DNA from: Pedobacter psychrophilus
GTDB lineage: Bacteria > Bacteroidota > Bacteroidia > Sphingobacteriales > Sphingobacteriaceae
Direction of reading: 5' to 3'
Length of the DNA stretch: 64,000 nt
Assembly: GCF_001652725.1 (NCBI RefSeq)
Contig: NZ_LWHJ01000011.1
Span: 930,001-994,000, forward strand
Under the pieces are notes generated by a model. It ran no database searches, was not told the origin of the DNA, and saw only the letters and a program-made list of their open reading frames with translations. The position numbers and the translations under genes are program-made. Within the stretch, counting starts at the first letter, position 1. Each line of letters opens with the position of its first letter. Shown one piece after another: positions 18,801-27,942 of this stretch.

Positions 18801-19077
18801 TTGAAAAAATATCAAAATTTCCGTTTCGGTCTGATGCAAAAGCAATGGTTTTACTATCATGGCTCCAAACGGGATAACCGTTATAATCTGCAGTGATGGT
18901 TAGGGGCAAAGCTTGTCCGCCATTTATAGAAACTTTAAAGATATTTCCCTTGTATTCAAATGCTACCCATTGCCCATCAGGTGATATAGCAGGTTGTTGC
19001 ATCCATAATGGTTGCTGTGCCTTGGTTTGGATAAAAAACAGAGATAAAAATAAATTGAAGAGTAAGATTTTTTTCAT
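15826..19077 (-). CDS. Tricorn-like S41 peptidase with WD40-like propeller
   Basis: 1083 residues with an N-terminal signal peptide (MKKILLFNLFLSLFF, then TKA-Q), so it acts in the periplasm or at the outer membrane. The first ~560 residues are PD40/TolB-like propeller repeats such as SPDGKKLLYS, WSPDSKYLL and YSPDGKKIAYL. A Lys/Glu-rich linker near 550-590 is followed by a second propeller-like part, the C1 tricorn domain, PDZ and the S41 catalytic core, with DTRFNGGG and the SEGNYSDAF loop bearing the presumed nucleophilic serine, then GMPVAGTGTAVWW. Archaeal tricorn degrades proteasome products; secreted Bacteroidota homologues are likely peptide scavengers. The GNAT gene abuts its stop codon. 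Confidence 0.92.
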   Translation of the reverse strand: MKKILLFNLFLSLFFIQTKAQQPLWMQQPAISPDGQWVAFEYKGNIFKVSINGGQALPLTITADYNGYPVWSHDSKTIAFASDRNGNFDIFSMSANGGAATRLTYNSDKDIPYDFSIDDKKVIFGSNRHDVYSSVRFPGDNYFNKLYEVPVKGGRSVMINSAGTEYVHLNATGDKIIYQDRKGYENALRKHHTSAITRDIWVLDLKTNQYKKVSNFIGEDREPVWGSGDTFYYLSEQKGNQNLFKSSVVAPDQVTQLTKFDKNPVRNLSRANDGTFAFTQDGNIYLFKEGGQPKILEFNIGADFATNQITTVPVKGNATEIAVSSSGKEIAFVYRGEIFVTAVDGSTTKRITNTHYQERMVSFSPDGKKLLYSVENDNSWDIYEASLANPSEKYFYAATIINTKPIVNTDKDEFQANYSPDGKKIAYLEERNILKVIDIATKNTVTVLPEKLNYSYSDGDQYFTWSPDSKYLLAQSSEGGGWFTPEVVLLKADGTGKRVNLTESGFNDYYPQFGMDGKMMYWITDKDGMKNLSRGSQSDIYAMFFDQDVWDKYQLSKEDFDLQKDIEKKDSVKTADKKEEKSKKVEIVKKEEKPVFEPNLKNLENRTERLTISSTDIGGIALSKDGEKLYYLAKYEKGYDLWMTMPRTHETKVLAKLGVTDGGLELSKDGKYLIVLAGGNIMKVGVDDGKVSPIKIDANMELDAAAERAYMFDHAYKQVKKKLFDPKLQGVDWDGYHTTYSKFLPYINNNYDFEVLLSEFLGELNASHTGGGYRARKMNADATAALGLLYDVSKGGNGLTVKDVIGAGPFDKAKTDMKAGMVIDKINGNAITDDADWAMFLNHKAGDFTRIDFHDPKSSKTYSEVVKPIPGGEESNVLLYKRWTDKMAQLTDSLSDGKVGYVHVRSMDDPSFRVTFDKVLGKNVNKEALIVDTRFNGGGWLHDDLVTFLGGKEYFTLRPQGNITTGGEPMNKWTKPSCVVMSEGNYSDAFMFPYAYKELGLGKLIGMPVAGTGTAVWWETQIDPTIYFGIPMIATYGAGETQATENHQLEPDIRVNNDYNKVLNGEDQQLEAAVKEMLKEIKK

Positions 19078-19554
19078 GTTTTGGAGTTTAAGATTTTAAA
19101 AATAACAATAAGGAATGGCTAATTAAAATCTTTAATTATGATAATAAGTTCTGAAACAAGGGTTTTACAGAATAGTGGTTAAATTTTTATTTAGGCATTT
19201 TAAAAAGTGGTAAAGACATTTTTAGAGCAATGAGTCAATGATTTTTTTAGTTTCTCCGTCATGTCGACGACAGGAGACATCTCATCAGCAAGATTGCCAT
19301 TCTATCTAAAAACCTATTTGTGAGATGTTTCACTATCGTTCAACATGACGACATTCCTTAACTTAATGAAATTGCCCAGAAAAAGGATGATTTATGATGT
19401 TGCTTCTATTATGGGTGCAAAAAGAATAATGAGGTTAACTGAATAAAGATATTTAAAACCTCTCTTTGTTTTGGTTTACAGTAAACACTTTACTGTAAAC
19501 TAAATCTCCATAACAAATTAATAATCAAACTATTGGAGAAATAAAAGAACAAAC
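19078..19554. other. 477-bp spacer without gene
   Basis: No credible coding frame. It holds one copy of a dispersed imperfect inverted repeat (19257-19350) and otherwise AT-rich sequence between the tricorn-like protease start and the end of the acyl-CoA carboxylase gene. Confidence 0.7.
19257..19350. repeat. Dispersed palindromic repeat, copy 1
   Basis: CGTCATGT (19257-19264) and ACATGACG (19343-19350) are perfect terminal inverted repeats. Inside them GAGACATCTCA near 19274 pairs with TGAGATGTTTC at 19321-19331 with one mismatch. The whole 94-bp unit can fold into one long hairpin. A diverged copy lies at 63528-63613, sharing ATGTCGA near the left end, GGAGAC just inside it, and ACATGACG at the right end. 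Confidence 0.65.
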
Positions 19555-21114
19555 TTACAAAGGAATATTCCCATGTTTCTTCCTGGGATTATTTACCACT
19601 TTATTCTCTAACATCTTAAATGCTTTAATCAGTTTGATACGAGTATCAGCAGGTTCAATTACTTCATCAATAAAGCCACGTTCGGCAGCTCTATATGGGT
19701 TCGCAAAAATATCTGAATATTCTTTTTCTTTCTCCAGCCATTTTTCTTCCGGATTTTCTGCAGATGTTATTTCTTTTTTGAAGATGATTTCGGCTGCACC
19801 TTTTGCGCCCATTACGGCAATTTCTGCACTTGGCCAGGCGTAATTCATATCTGCTCCAATATGTTTAGAGTTCATCACATCATAAGCACCGCCATAAGCT
19901 TTACGGGTAATTAGAGTTATTCTTGGTACGGTTGCCTCGCAAAACGCATATAACAATTTTGCGCCATTGGTAATAATAGCATTCCATTCCTGATCTGTGC
20001 CGGGAAGAAAGCCCGGAACATCTTCAAAAACCAGTAAAGGAATATTAAAAGCATCGCAAAAGCGGACAAATCTTGCGGCTTTTGTAGAAGAGTGAATATC
20101 CAAAACTCCAGCTAAAAATGCGGGTTGATTAGCCACTATTCCAATACTTCTTCCAGCTAATCGGGCAAAGCCAACTACTATGTTTTCGGCAAAATCTTTA
20201 TGAACTTCTAAAAATGAATCAGCATCAATTACTTCAGAAATCACTTCTCTAATATCATATGGTTGATTTGCATTCTCTGGTAAAATTTGATCGAGTTGTT
20301 TACGATGTTCATCGCTATTTTCGTAATCCTCAAATGGAGCTCTTTCCTCACAATTTTGAGGCATATAACTTAATAATTTTTTTAGGTGATTTATCGCTTC
20401 TATTTCATTAGCGCAAGCAAAATGTGTAACACCAGATTTAGTAGCATGTGTATTTGCTCCGCCTAATTCTTCTGAAGTCACTTCTTCATGGGTTACCGTT
20501 TTAACCACATTTGGGCCAGTTACAAACATATAAGAAGTGTGTTCTACCATCAAAATAAAATCGGTAATAGCCGGCGAATAAACGGCACCGCCTGCACAAG
20601 GGCCCATAATGGCAGAAAGTTGTGGGATAACTCCCGAAGCCATCGTATTTTTATAAAAAATATCGGCGTAACCGCCTAAGGAAACCACACCTTCTTGAAT
20701 TCTAGCGCCGCCAGAATCATTTAAACCAATTAATGGGGCACCGTTTTTTAATGCCATATCCATTATTTTGCAGATTTTTTCGGCATGAGTTTCGGATAGC
20801 GAACCCCCAAAAACAGTAAAATCTTGAGAGAAAACATAAGTTAAACGTCCATTTATAGTGCCGTATCCTGTAACAACCCCATCACCTGGATATTTTTCAT
20901 ACTGCATACCAAAATCTGTAGAACGATGTGAAACCAGCATTCCAATCTCTTCAAAAGAACCTTCATCAAGTAAAAAATGTAATCGTTCTCTCGCGGTTAA
21001 TTTTCCTTTTTTATGCTGACTTTCAATTCTTTTTGCTCCGCCACCAAGAAAAGCTTCTTCTCTTTTAGCGTTAAGTAATTCTAATTTTTTATTCACTTTA
21101 TAGGATATTGGCAA
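19555..21114 (-). CDS. Acyl-CoA carboxylase carboxyltransferase (beta) subunit, propionyl-CoA type
   Basis: 519 residues, the usual length for PccB/MmdA-type carboxyltransferases. Both crotonase-like halves are present: [15 protein letters not shown] with the acyl-CoA oxyanion-forming glycines, [17 protein letters not shown], and in the C-terminal half [25 protein letters not shown] and the ending RKKHGNIPL. The family transfers carboxyl from biotin to propionyl-CoA to give methylmalonyl-CoA, or acts as a subunit of a decarboxylase pump. No biotin carboxylase or biotin carrier subunit is adjacent, so the partners are elsewhere. IcmF at 36980-40351 is another acyl-CoA enzyme but not part of this unit. 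Confidence 0.92.
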   Translation of the reverse strand: MPISYKVNKKLELLNAKREEAFLGGGAKRIESQHKKGKLTARERLHFLLDEGSFEEIGMLVSHRSTDFGMQYEKYPGDGVVTGYGTINGRLTYVFSQDFTVFGGSLSETHAEKICKIMDMALKNGAPLIGLNDSGGARIQEGVVSLGGYADIFYKNTMASGVIPQLSAIMGPCAGGAVYSPAITDFILMVEHTSYMFVTGPNVVKTVTHEEVTSEELGGANTHATKSGVTHFACANEIEAINHLKKLLSYMPQNCEERAPFEDYENSDEHRKQLDQILPENANQPYDIREVISEVIDADSFLEVHKDFAENIVVGFARLAGRSIGIVANQPAFLAGVLDIHSSTKAARFVRFCDAFNIPLLVFEDVPGFLPGTDQEWNAIITNGAKLLYAFCEATVPRITLITRKAYGGAYDVMNSKHIGADMNYAWPSAEIAVMGAKGAAEIIFKKEITSAENPEEKWLEKEKEYSDIFANPYRAAERGFIDEVIEPADTRIKLIKAFKMLENKVVNNPRKKHGNIPL

Positions 21115-21229
21115 TACTGTGAAATTATAAAAAATCTATGTAAAGCTGAATCTATGCGTATAAAATTATTCGATTATTATTTTATGATGTTATATCAACA
21201 GTTTATTACTCTTTTTGGCATCATTTTTT

Positions 21230-21237
21230 TAGCTTTG
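21230..21237 (+). promoter_or_regulatory. -7 element of the SulP/carbonic anhydrase operon
   Basis: TAGCTTTG matches TAnnTTTG exactly and lies 33 bp before the ATG of the first gene at 21271. No well-spaced -33 TTTG was seen. Confidence 0.45.
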
Positions 21238-21270
21238 TGAAAATTATAAGTTTAATAATTTATTTAATTA

Positions 21271-21615
21271 ATGCACAGGAAAGTCAAGATTTTAGTTTAC
21301 TGTTATTTATTCATCTCTATTTTTACAATGAAGATGTTTATTTCTACAGCACCTATTATTTTTGATTTGGATAAAAAAGTTGTGAATGCTGTAATTATGC
21401 AGTTAGAATTAGAAAACGACTCCAAAGAAAATCCCTCAGATGCAAAAGACATTGGTAAATTATTAAAAAAAGGAACAGAATTTATTCATGTTTATGATTT
21501 TGTGATGGTTCATATCTTAAAAACAGAGACATTAGATTACCATTACATTTCTAAAAAATACATTAAAACGTATTTTCCAACAATACCTACCCCTCCGCCC
21601 AACGTGGCCTGTTAA
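21271..21615 (+). CDS. Small secreted or membrane-anchored protein of unknown function
   Basis: 114 residues; I do not recognise a named family. An N-terminal hydrophobic stretch (about 7-30) can serve as signal anchor. The rest is hydrophilic with a helical middle part, and the protein ends in a proline-rich tail, PTIPTPPPNVAC, with a terminal cysteine. It is the first gene of a likely operon, 44 bp before a SulP transporter and carbonic anhydrase, with an exact -7 element just upstream. The context hints at a role near bicarbonate transport, but nothing in the sequence proves it. Confidence 0.7.
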   Translation: MHRKVKILVYCYLFISIFTMKMFISTAPIIFDLDKKVVNAVIMQLELENDSKENPSDAKDIGKLLKKGTEFIHVYDFVMVHILKTETLDYHYISKKYIKTYFPTIPTPPPNVAC

Positions 21616-21659
21616 TATTCTATAATTTTTATTACAGTAACAATTTTCATTAATTTATT

Positions 21660-23252
21660 ATGACAGATAATCAATCAGAAGCTGCGGGAAGTGGTTTAGG
21701 TAAATATTTCCTTGTTAAAAATCTTAAAAAAGATTTGCCGGCAAGTATTGTAGTTTTTTTGGTGGCTTTGCCACTATGTTTGGGTATTGCATTGGCTTCA
21801 GGCGCACCATTATTTTCGGGTCTATTAAGTGGTATAATAGGTGGGGTTGTAGTAGCAAGTTTCAGTGGATCTCAGCTAAGTGTTAGTGGCCCGGCGGCAG
21901 GTTTAACTGTTATTGTTTTAAATGCCATAACAGATTTAGGGAGTTTTAACATCTTTCTTTTAGCGGTAATGATTGCCGGCCTTCTTCAAATTATTTTAGG
22001 AATTTTAAAGGCGGGCACAATTGGTAATTATTTCCCTAATAGCGTGATTATTGGCATGTTGGCCGCCATTGGTATCATACTCATTTTAAAACAATTACCC
22101 CATGCGGTAGGCTATGACGCCGATTTTGAAGGTGACCAAAGTTTTAGTCAAATAGATAATGAAAACACGTTTTCAGCAATTTTTTCTGCATTTAACAAAT
22201 TTACTTTAGGTGCCATAGTGATTAGTGTTATTTCTTTAATAGTACTTATTGTTTGGCCAAAGTTTAAAAAGCTTGCCATTGTTCCTGCACCTCTTTTAGT
22301 GGTCATTTTAGGAATTATTTTAGCAGGTGTATTTGATGGAAGTGCATTAGCATTAAATCCGGACCAATTAGTTCAAATTCCGGTTGTGGGAAGTTTTACA
22401 GATTTTAAAGGCTTATTTGCTTATCCAGATTTTTCTGCCATTACTAACCCTAACTTATGGACTGTAGCTGTTACTATTGCAATTGTTGCATCATTAGAAA
22501 CACTTTTAAGTTTAGAGGCTGTAGATAAAATTGACCCAATTAAGAGAGTATCACCTACAAACAGGGAACTTATAGCTCAAGGAATTGGAAATACATTAGC
22601 TGGTTTAGTTGGAGCCCTCCCTATGACAGCGGTTATTGTACGATCTTCTGCAAACGTAAATTCTGGTGGTAGAACAAAAGTTTCGGCAATTATGCATGGT
22701 ATATTTTTAATTTTAGCAGTATTATTAATACCTGTATTGATTAATAAAATTCCATTAGCTTGTTTAGCTGCAATTCTATTGATGGTAGGTTATAAATTAA
22801 CTAAAATACCCTTGTTTAAAAAGATGTGGAAAAGCGGGAAAGATCAATTTATTCCGTTTTTTGTAACGATAGTTGCTGTTGTATTTACAGATTTATTAAT
22901 AGGTGTTGCTATAGGTTTAGCAGTTGGAATTATATTTTTATTAACTACAAACTATAGAAATCCCTATTTTTACACTATTGATAAAACATCAAATAAAGAT
23001 GTAATAAGAATAATGTTGGCACAAGAAGTTTCTTTTTTAAATAAGGGAACAATTCAATATACTTTAACTAATCTGCCAAAAGACAAAACAGTAATTATAG
23101 ACGGTTCTAATTCTTTATTTATTGATAAGGACGTTTTAGATACTATTTATGATTTTAAAGAACATGCCCATACAAAAAATATAGAGGTAGAATTGCTTAA
23201 TATTAAAACAAAATATGAAGTACCCTCGCTAAAAGAATTAGTGATTAAATAA
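21660..23252 (+). CDS. SulP family anion transporter, likely bicarbonate
   Basis: 530 residues. The SulP signature region is present (DLPASIVVFLVALPLCLGIALASGAP split over TM1, then SGPAAGLTVIV), with about 12-14 hydrophobic helices and a short C-terminal STAS-like domain from about residue 445 onward. SulP proteins carry sulfate, bicarbonate or other anions across the inner membrane. The gene is followed after 17 bp by a beta carbonic anhydrase, the arrangement used by BicA-like bicarbonate uptake systems, so bicarbonate is the best guess. Confidence 0.9.
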   Translation: MTDNQSEAAGSGLGKYFLVKNLKKDLPASIVVFLVALPLCLGIALASGAPLFSGLLSGIIGGVVVASFSGSQLSVSGPAAGLTVIVLNAITDLGSFNIFLLAVMIAGLLQIILGILKAGTIGNYFPNSVIIGMLAAIGIILILKQLPHAVGYDADFEGDQSFSQIDNENTFSAIFSAFNKFTLGAIVISVISLIVLIVWPKFKKLAIVPAPLLVVILGIILAGVFDGSALALNPDQLVQIPVVGSFTDFKGLFAYPDFSAITNPNLWTVAVTIAIVASLETLLSLEAVDKIDPIKRVSPTNRELIAQGIGNTLAGLVGALPMTAVIVRSSANVNSGGRTKVSAIMHGIFLILAVLLIPVLINKIPLACLAAILLMVGYKLTKIPLFKKMWKSGKDQFIPFFVTIVAVVFTDLLIGVAIGLAVGIIFLLTTNYRNPYFYTIDKTSNKDVIRIMLAQEVSFLNKGTIQYTLTNLPKDKTVIIDGSNSLFIDKDVLDTIYDFKEHAHTKNIEVELLNIKTKYEVPSLKELVIK

Positions 23253-23269
23253 TCAAAAATATTTTTAAA

Positions 23270-23968
23270 ATGAAAAACTCAGGAGAGAATAAAATATCAA
23301 CAAAAAATATATCAGTAGGTCACGTTACAGAAGAGATTAGTTATGAGAACTTATTGAAATGGAATAAAGAGTGGGTTGCCGAAACCTTAAAAGAGGATGG
23401 CGATTACTTTAAAAAATTGGCTAAAGGTCAAAGTCCACCAATTTTATGGATTGGCTGCGCCGATAGTAGAGTACCAGCAAACCAAATAACTGGTACTAAT
23501 CCGGGTGACATTTTTGTTCACAGAAACATAGCAAATATGGTCATCCATACGGATATGAATATGCTAAGTGTATTGGATTATGCAGTTGCTGTTTTAAAAG
23601 TAAAACACGTAATTGTATGCGGCCATTATGGTTGCGGAGGTGTTTTGGCGGCTATGAGTAATAAGCAATATGGATTAATTGATAATTGGTTACGTCACAT
23701 AAAAGATGTTTATCGTACTTACGCTTTTGAGTTGGATATGATGGATAATGAGGAGGAACGTGGTAAACGATTGGTTGAATTAAATGTAATAGAAAACGTT
23801 TATAACCTTTGTAAAACAAGCACATTGCAAAATGCCTGGAAACAAGGACAAGAACTAAGTGTACATGGTTGGGCTTATAGCCTGGATTCAGGTATTATTA
23901 AAGATTTAGGCGTTTCTTTTAACTCTGATGAGAAGTTAGGAGCGATGTTCAAATTCGAGTCTAAATAA
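23270..23968 (+). CDS. Beta-class carbonic anhydrase
   Basis: 232 residues. Zinc ligands are visible: Cys63 in CADSRVP (with the Asp65-Arg67 dyad), and His119 and Cys122 in HYGCGG. The fold and length fit the plant-type beta class, and there is no signal peptide, so it hydrates CO2 in the cytoplasm. It lies 17 bp behind the SulP gene, consistent with supplying or using the transported bicarbonate. A strong terminator follows at 23990. Confidence 0.95.
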   Translation: MKNSGENKISTKNISVGHVTEEISYENLLKWNKEWVAETLKEDGDYFKKLAKGQSPPILWIGCADSRVPANQITGTNPGDIFVHRNIANMVIHTDMNMLSVLDYAVAVLKVKHVIVCGHYGCGGVLAAMSNKQYGLIDNWLRHIKDVYRTYAFELDMMDNEEERGKRLVELNVIENVYNLCKTSTLQNAWKQGQELSVHGWAYSLDSGIIKDLGVSFNSDEKLGAMFKFESK

Positions 23969-23989
23969 AAATCATTTTAATTGAATTAG

Positions 23990-24020
23990 AAGACGGGTAC
24001 TAAAAATATCCGTCTTTTTT
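23990..24020 (+). terminator. Intrinsic terminator after carbonic anhydrase
   Basis: AAGACGG (23990-23996) pairs with CCGTCTT (24010-24016), followed by a run of T. It ends the 21271-23968 operon. Confidence 0.85.
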
Positions 24021-24196
24021 TATGACCTATTTAGCAAGGGTTTCATTTTTTTTCTTGAGATAAGTAATCACTTCACGAAGTAATAAACTTGATCATTCAC
24101 CAATAACAAATATGGAGACAAATTGAATTGCTCAAATATTCTCATTTCCATTTAGTCTGGTAATATGTTGTATTTTTATTTACGTTTTTTAAAATA

Positions 24197-25162
24197 TTAA
24201 AACCTGTAAAACAAATCTAAAGAACCGTATTGATGAGCGAAGATCATACTGCTTTCTTCTTTAGTTTTAAAAATGACAGAAAAATCTACTGTCCATCTTT
24301 TCTTAGCATAAGCCAAGCCTAATTCCTGAGAAAAAACCAAAGGATTTGTTTTAAATATTATTGGTCCTTTATCATCCCTAAATAAACCACCAGAGATGGT
24401 AGCATCGTAAGCAACCAATTGTAATTGAGGTTTTAAGAAAAAATAAAACTCTTTTTCTGCAACTCCAGCTTCTTTAAAATTAGAAACATTACTTTGTGTA
24501 GCTACAGAATGGTATAATGGGTTTAAGTTTCCCGTTCTAAATAAAATTCCTGCACTTAAACTGGTAAAAGTATTTCCTAATCTAGCTTCAATGGGTATAG
24601 AAAAATCAACTTTTTTATTTGCATTGCGATGTAGAAGATATAAAAAATCGGCTTTAGCATTAAATCCAATTTCATTTTTAACTTGATATTCCCATCCTTT
24701 AATATCATAAAAACCAAAAGTCTTATGGATAATTTCTTGTGCTTCTAAGCCTAATGCATCTGAACCAATTGTACCGACTTGCAGCTCAAATTTTTTAATG
24801 TGTTCTTTATTATTGAGGTACTGAAGCGCAAATCCTCCATACAAATAAGCCGCAAATGGACGGTCGACATTATTGATATTGGTAATCTGACCACTTTGTG
24901 CATTGTACATATACTGTCCAATAGTTGCACTCCAAATCTTTTTGGTAAACTTTAAAGAATCTATGTAATTTTTAGTTTTAGCAGACCTCTTAAATGTGAT
25001 AAATAAACCATTGGTGTAATATCTATCCTGCCCAGTGGCTAAATAAGAATCATTTTCACTTCTAAAACCTAACTCGTTTTGATAAAGTTTAGTTTGTGAA
25101 CTAGCAGATAATGATAAAATAATTAGTGATGAAGAAAGTATTAATCTTAAAGTAAAGTGCAT
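24197..25162 (-). CDS. lpxR: LpxR-family lipid A deacylase (DUF2219)
   Basis: 321 residues with a signal peptide (cleavage near SLSASS-Q) and beta-barrel character. Near the mature N-terminus is ENDSYL, with the conserved Asn-Asp of LpxR, followed by DRYYTNG. A downstream GLEAQEIIHKTFG segment carries the conserved active-site histidine. In Salmonella, LpxR removes the 3'-acyloxyacyl group of lipid A at the outer membrane in a Ca2+-dependent reaction. The start codon sits immediately beyond the T tract of the lon terminator, so it has essentially no leader if transcribed from lon and needs readthrough or its own start site. Confidence 0.87.
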   Translation of the reverse strand: MHFTLRLILSSSLIILSLSASSQTKLYQNELGFRSENDSYLATGQDRYYTNGLFITFKRSAKTKNYIDSLKFTKKIWSATIGQYMYNAQSGQITNINNVDRPFAAYLYGGFALQYLNNKEHIKKFELQVGTIGSDALGLEAQEIIHKTFGFYDIKGWEYQVKNEIGFNAKADFLYLLHRNANKKVDFSIPIEARLGNTFTSLSAGILFRTGNLNPLYHSVATQSNVSNFKEAGVAEKEFYFFLKPQLQLVAYDATISGGLFRDDKGPIIFKTNPLVFSQELGLAYAKKRWTVDFSVIFKTKEESSMIFAHQYGSLDLFYRF

Positions 25163-25189
25163 AAAAAAAGCCGAAATGAATTCGGCTTT
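25163..25189 (-). terminator. Intrinsic terminator of lon
   Basis: Read on the minus strand, AAAGCCGAA pairs with TTCGGCTTT (arms at 25167-25175 and 25181-25189, 5-nt loop), followed by a T run complementary to 25163-25169. The run ends at the start codon of the lpxR-like gene. Confidence 0.85.
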
Positions 25190-25212
25190 AAAATTAGGAT
25201 AAAAAATTTGTT

Positions 25213-27690
25213 TTAAACTGTTGCTGCTTTTGCTTCTTCTCTAAAAACAATCTTTTGTGCATTTTTTATTTTATGGTCAAACAAAGCCAAATCGATAACA
25301 TCCAACATATTGGTCACATAATGAAAATTCATGTCTTTAATATAATCTGCCTTGATTTCTAAAATGTCTTTTTCGTTTGATTTACAAAGGATTACATCCT
25401 TAATATTTGCTCTTTTTGCAGCTAAAATTTTCTCCTTAATTCCGCCGACAGGCAAAACTTTTCCTCTTAAAGTAATTTCACCAGTCATGGCTAAATTATT
25501 TTTTACCTGACGTTGTGTAAAAGCAGAAGTTAGAGCAGTTAACATGGTAATTCCTGCAGAAGGCCCATCTTTAGGAGTGGCTCCTGCTGGAACATGAATA
25601 TGTAAATCCCATTGGTCAAACAAACGATAATCTATTTTTAAATCATCCGCATGAGCTCGCATAAATGCCATTGCTATCACAGCAGACTCTTTCATTACGT
25701 CGCCTAAATTACCTGTTAAGGTCATTTTTCCTTTTCCGGGACTTAAACTTGCTTCGATAAATAAAATATCGCCACCAACAGAAGTCCAGGCCAAACCAGT
25801 TACTACGCCCGCAACATCGTTTCCTTCATAAGCATCTTTATCAAAATACGGTGGACCCAAAGCTTTCATTACATCATCATAAGTAAAGGTTGGATTATAT
25901 TCTTCTTCCATAGCAATTTTAGTTGCAGCCCCACGTACAACAGATCCTAAAGCTTTTTCTAATCCACGTACTCCAGATTCTCGGGTATAATCTTCAATCA
26001 CTTTTTCAATGATGGAAGGTTTTATGGTGATGTCTTTTGTTTTTAATCCGTGTTGTTCTTTTTGTTTTGGAATCAAGTGCTTTTTAGCAATTTCTACTTT
26101 TTCCTCAATTGTATAACCATTCACTTCAATAATTTCCATACGATCTAGCAATGCCGGTTGTATGTTATTTAAAGAATTTGCTGTCGCGATAAACATCACG
26201 CTAGAAAGATCATAGTCCAATTCTAAGAAATTATCTGAGAAAGTATTGTTTTGCTCAGGATCTAAAACCTCTAAAAGGGCAGAAGAAGGATCGCCTCTAT
26301 GGTCATTTCCTACTTTATCAATTTCATCTAGTACAAAAACAGGATTAGATGCGCCAGCTTTTTTCAAAGATTGAATTACTTTACCGGGCATTGCACCTAT
26401 ATAAGTTTTACGGTGACCACGAATTTCTGCCTCATCTCTAATACCACCTAAAGCCATTCTCACGTATTTTCTGCCCAAAGCTTTAGCGATAGATTTCCCT
26501 AAAGAAGTTTTGCCAACTCCCGGAGGGCCTACTAAACATAAAATTGGGGCTTTCATATTGTTTTTTAGCTTTAAAACAGCCAAATATTCTATGATACGTT
26601 TTTTTACTTTATCTAAACCGTGGTGATCTTTATCCAATATTTTTTGAGCCCTTTTTAAATCAAAATTGTCTTTTGTGTAATGGTTCCAGGGCAATTCTAA
26701 AAGAACTTCTAAATAATTGATTTGTACCGAATAATCTGCGGCAGCAGGATTCATCCTTGCTAATTTATCTAGCTCTTTATGAAATTGAACAGAGATTTCT
26801 TTACTCCATTGTTTCTTTTTTGCCTTATTCCTTAAGTCCTCAATCTCCATATCCGGAGAGTTTCCACCCAGTTCTTCTTGGATAGTTTTTAACTGCTGAT
26901 TTAAAAAATAATCACGTTGTTGCTTATCCAAATCAACTTTTACACGACTTTGGATTTGATTTTTTAATTCTAACAGCTGCAATTCTGTACTTAAATGGGT
27001 AAGCACCAAAGTTGCCCTTTCTCTTAAATTTGCAACTTCAAGCATCAGTTGTTTATCTGCAACAGAAGCATTCATGTTTGATGATATGAAATTGATCAAA
27101 AAAGGAACACTTTCAATATTTTTGATAGCAATGGCAGCCTCCGAAGGGATATTTGGTGAGAATTGAATAATTTGCATGGCCAGTTCTTTTACAGAAGAAA
27201 CCATGGCCTTAAATTCTTTATCAGATTTTGGTCTTACTTCCTCAAATTTTTGGACATTAGCTTTGATATAAGGTTCTGATTGTACTTCATCACCTAATTG
27301 AAATCTGTTTTTCCCCTGGATAATTACGGTGGTATTGCCATCAGGCATTTGCAGCATTTTTACAATTACGGCAACCGTACCCACTTTATTCAATTGATCA
27401 AATGTTGGATCTTCCAGGTTAACATCCTTTTGAGAAACAACACCGATGATTTTATTTCCTTTATAAGCATCCTTTATCAATTTGATAGATTTATCCCTTC
27501 CAACTGTAATGGGAATCACCACACCGGGAAATAAAACTGTGTTTCTTAAGGGTAGGATAGATAAAATGTCAGGTGTCTGCTCGTTATTCATTTCTTCCTC
27601 GTCTTCAGGAGACATTAAAGGAAAAAACTCTGTATCTTCATTTATCAATGGTAATGCCTGGTTAAAATCGAAATTATCGAAATTGCTCAT
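25213..27690 (-). CDS. lon: Lon ATP-dependent protease (LonA)
   Basis: 825 residues, normal LonA length. The N-terminal substrate-binding LAN domain starts with ILPLRNTVLFPGVVIPI. The AAA+ module has Walker A GPPGVGKTS and Walker B VFVLDEIDK, and the serine-lysine proteolytic dyad is Ser711 in PKDGPSAG and Lys754 in GGIKEKI, with the same 43-residue spacing as E. coli Lon. It degrades misfolded and regulatory proteins in the cytoplasm. The gene is monocistronic or weakly linked to the LpxR gene, with a terminator in between. Confidence 0.97.
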   Translation of the reverse strand: MSNFDNFDFNQALPLINEDTEFFPLMSPEDEEEMNNEQTPDILSILPLRNTVLFPGVVIPITVGRDKSIKLIKDAYKGNKIIGVVSQKDVNLEDPTFDQLNKVGTVAVIVKMLQMPDGNTTVIIQGKNRFQLGDEVQSEPYIKANVQKFEEVRPKSDKEFKAMVSSVKELAMQIIQFSPNIPSEAAIAIKNIESVPFLINFISSNMNASVADKQLMLEVANLRERATLVLTHLSTELQLLELKNQIQSRVKVDLDKQQRDYFLNQQLKTIQEELGGNSPDMEIEDLRNKAKKKQWSKEISVQFHKELDKLARMNPAAADYSVQINYLEVLLELPWNHYTKDNFDLKRAQKILDKDHHGLDKVKKRIIEYLAVLKLKNNMKAPILCLVGPPGVGKTSLGKSIAKALGRKYVRMALGGIRDEAEIRGHRKTYIGAMPGKVIQSLKKAGASNPVFVLDEIDKVGNDHRGDPSSALLEVLDPEQNNTFSDNFLELDYDLSSVMFIATANSLNNIQPALLDRMEIIEVNGYTIEEKVEIAKKHLIPKQKEQHGLKTKDITIKPSIIEKVIEDYTRESGVRGLEKALGSVVRGAATKIAMEEEYNPTFTYDDVMKALGPPYFDKDAYEGNDVAGVVTGLAWTSVGGDILFIEASLSPGKGKMTLTGNLGDVMKESAVIAMAFMRAHADDLKIDYRLFDQWDLHIHVPAGATPKDGPSAGITMLTALTSAFTQRQVKNNLAMTGEITLRGKVLPVGGIKEKILAAKRANIKDVILCKSNEKDILEIKADYIKDMNFHYVTNMLDVIDLALFDHKIKNAQKIVFREEAKAATV

Positions 27691-27942
27691 ATTTTATTAT
27701 TGTGATTGAACGCCAAATTGACAGAAAAAAACTATGCGTTGGCTTTTAATGATTGTGCTGTTAATTTTGCAACAGTTATGCCAAGCCAACATAATAGCTA
27801 AAAAACGGTAATTTAGTTTGGTAATTGAAGAAATCCTAAAAACAATATGTTATAAAGTCAGTTTATAAATTGGGAAATAATTCATAAATAGCATCGTTAT
27901 ATCAATATTAACATTCCATCCGCCATAAGGCAGATTTACAAA

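Noticed and set aside
27757-27764. Fourth copy of TGCTGTTA, between lon and the TPR gene
   Set aside because: No cassette-like gene or complementary end nearby; shows that the 8-mer alone is not sufficient evidence for an attC-like end.
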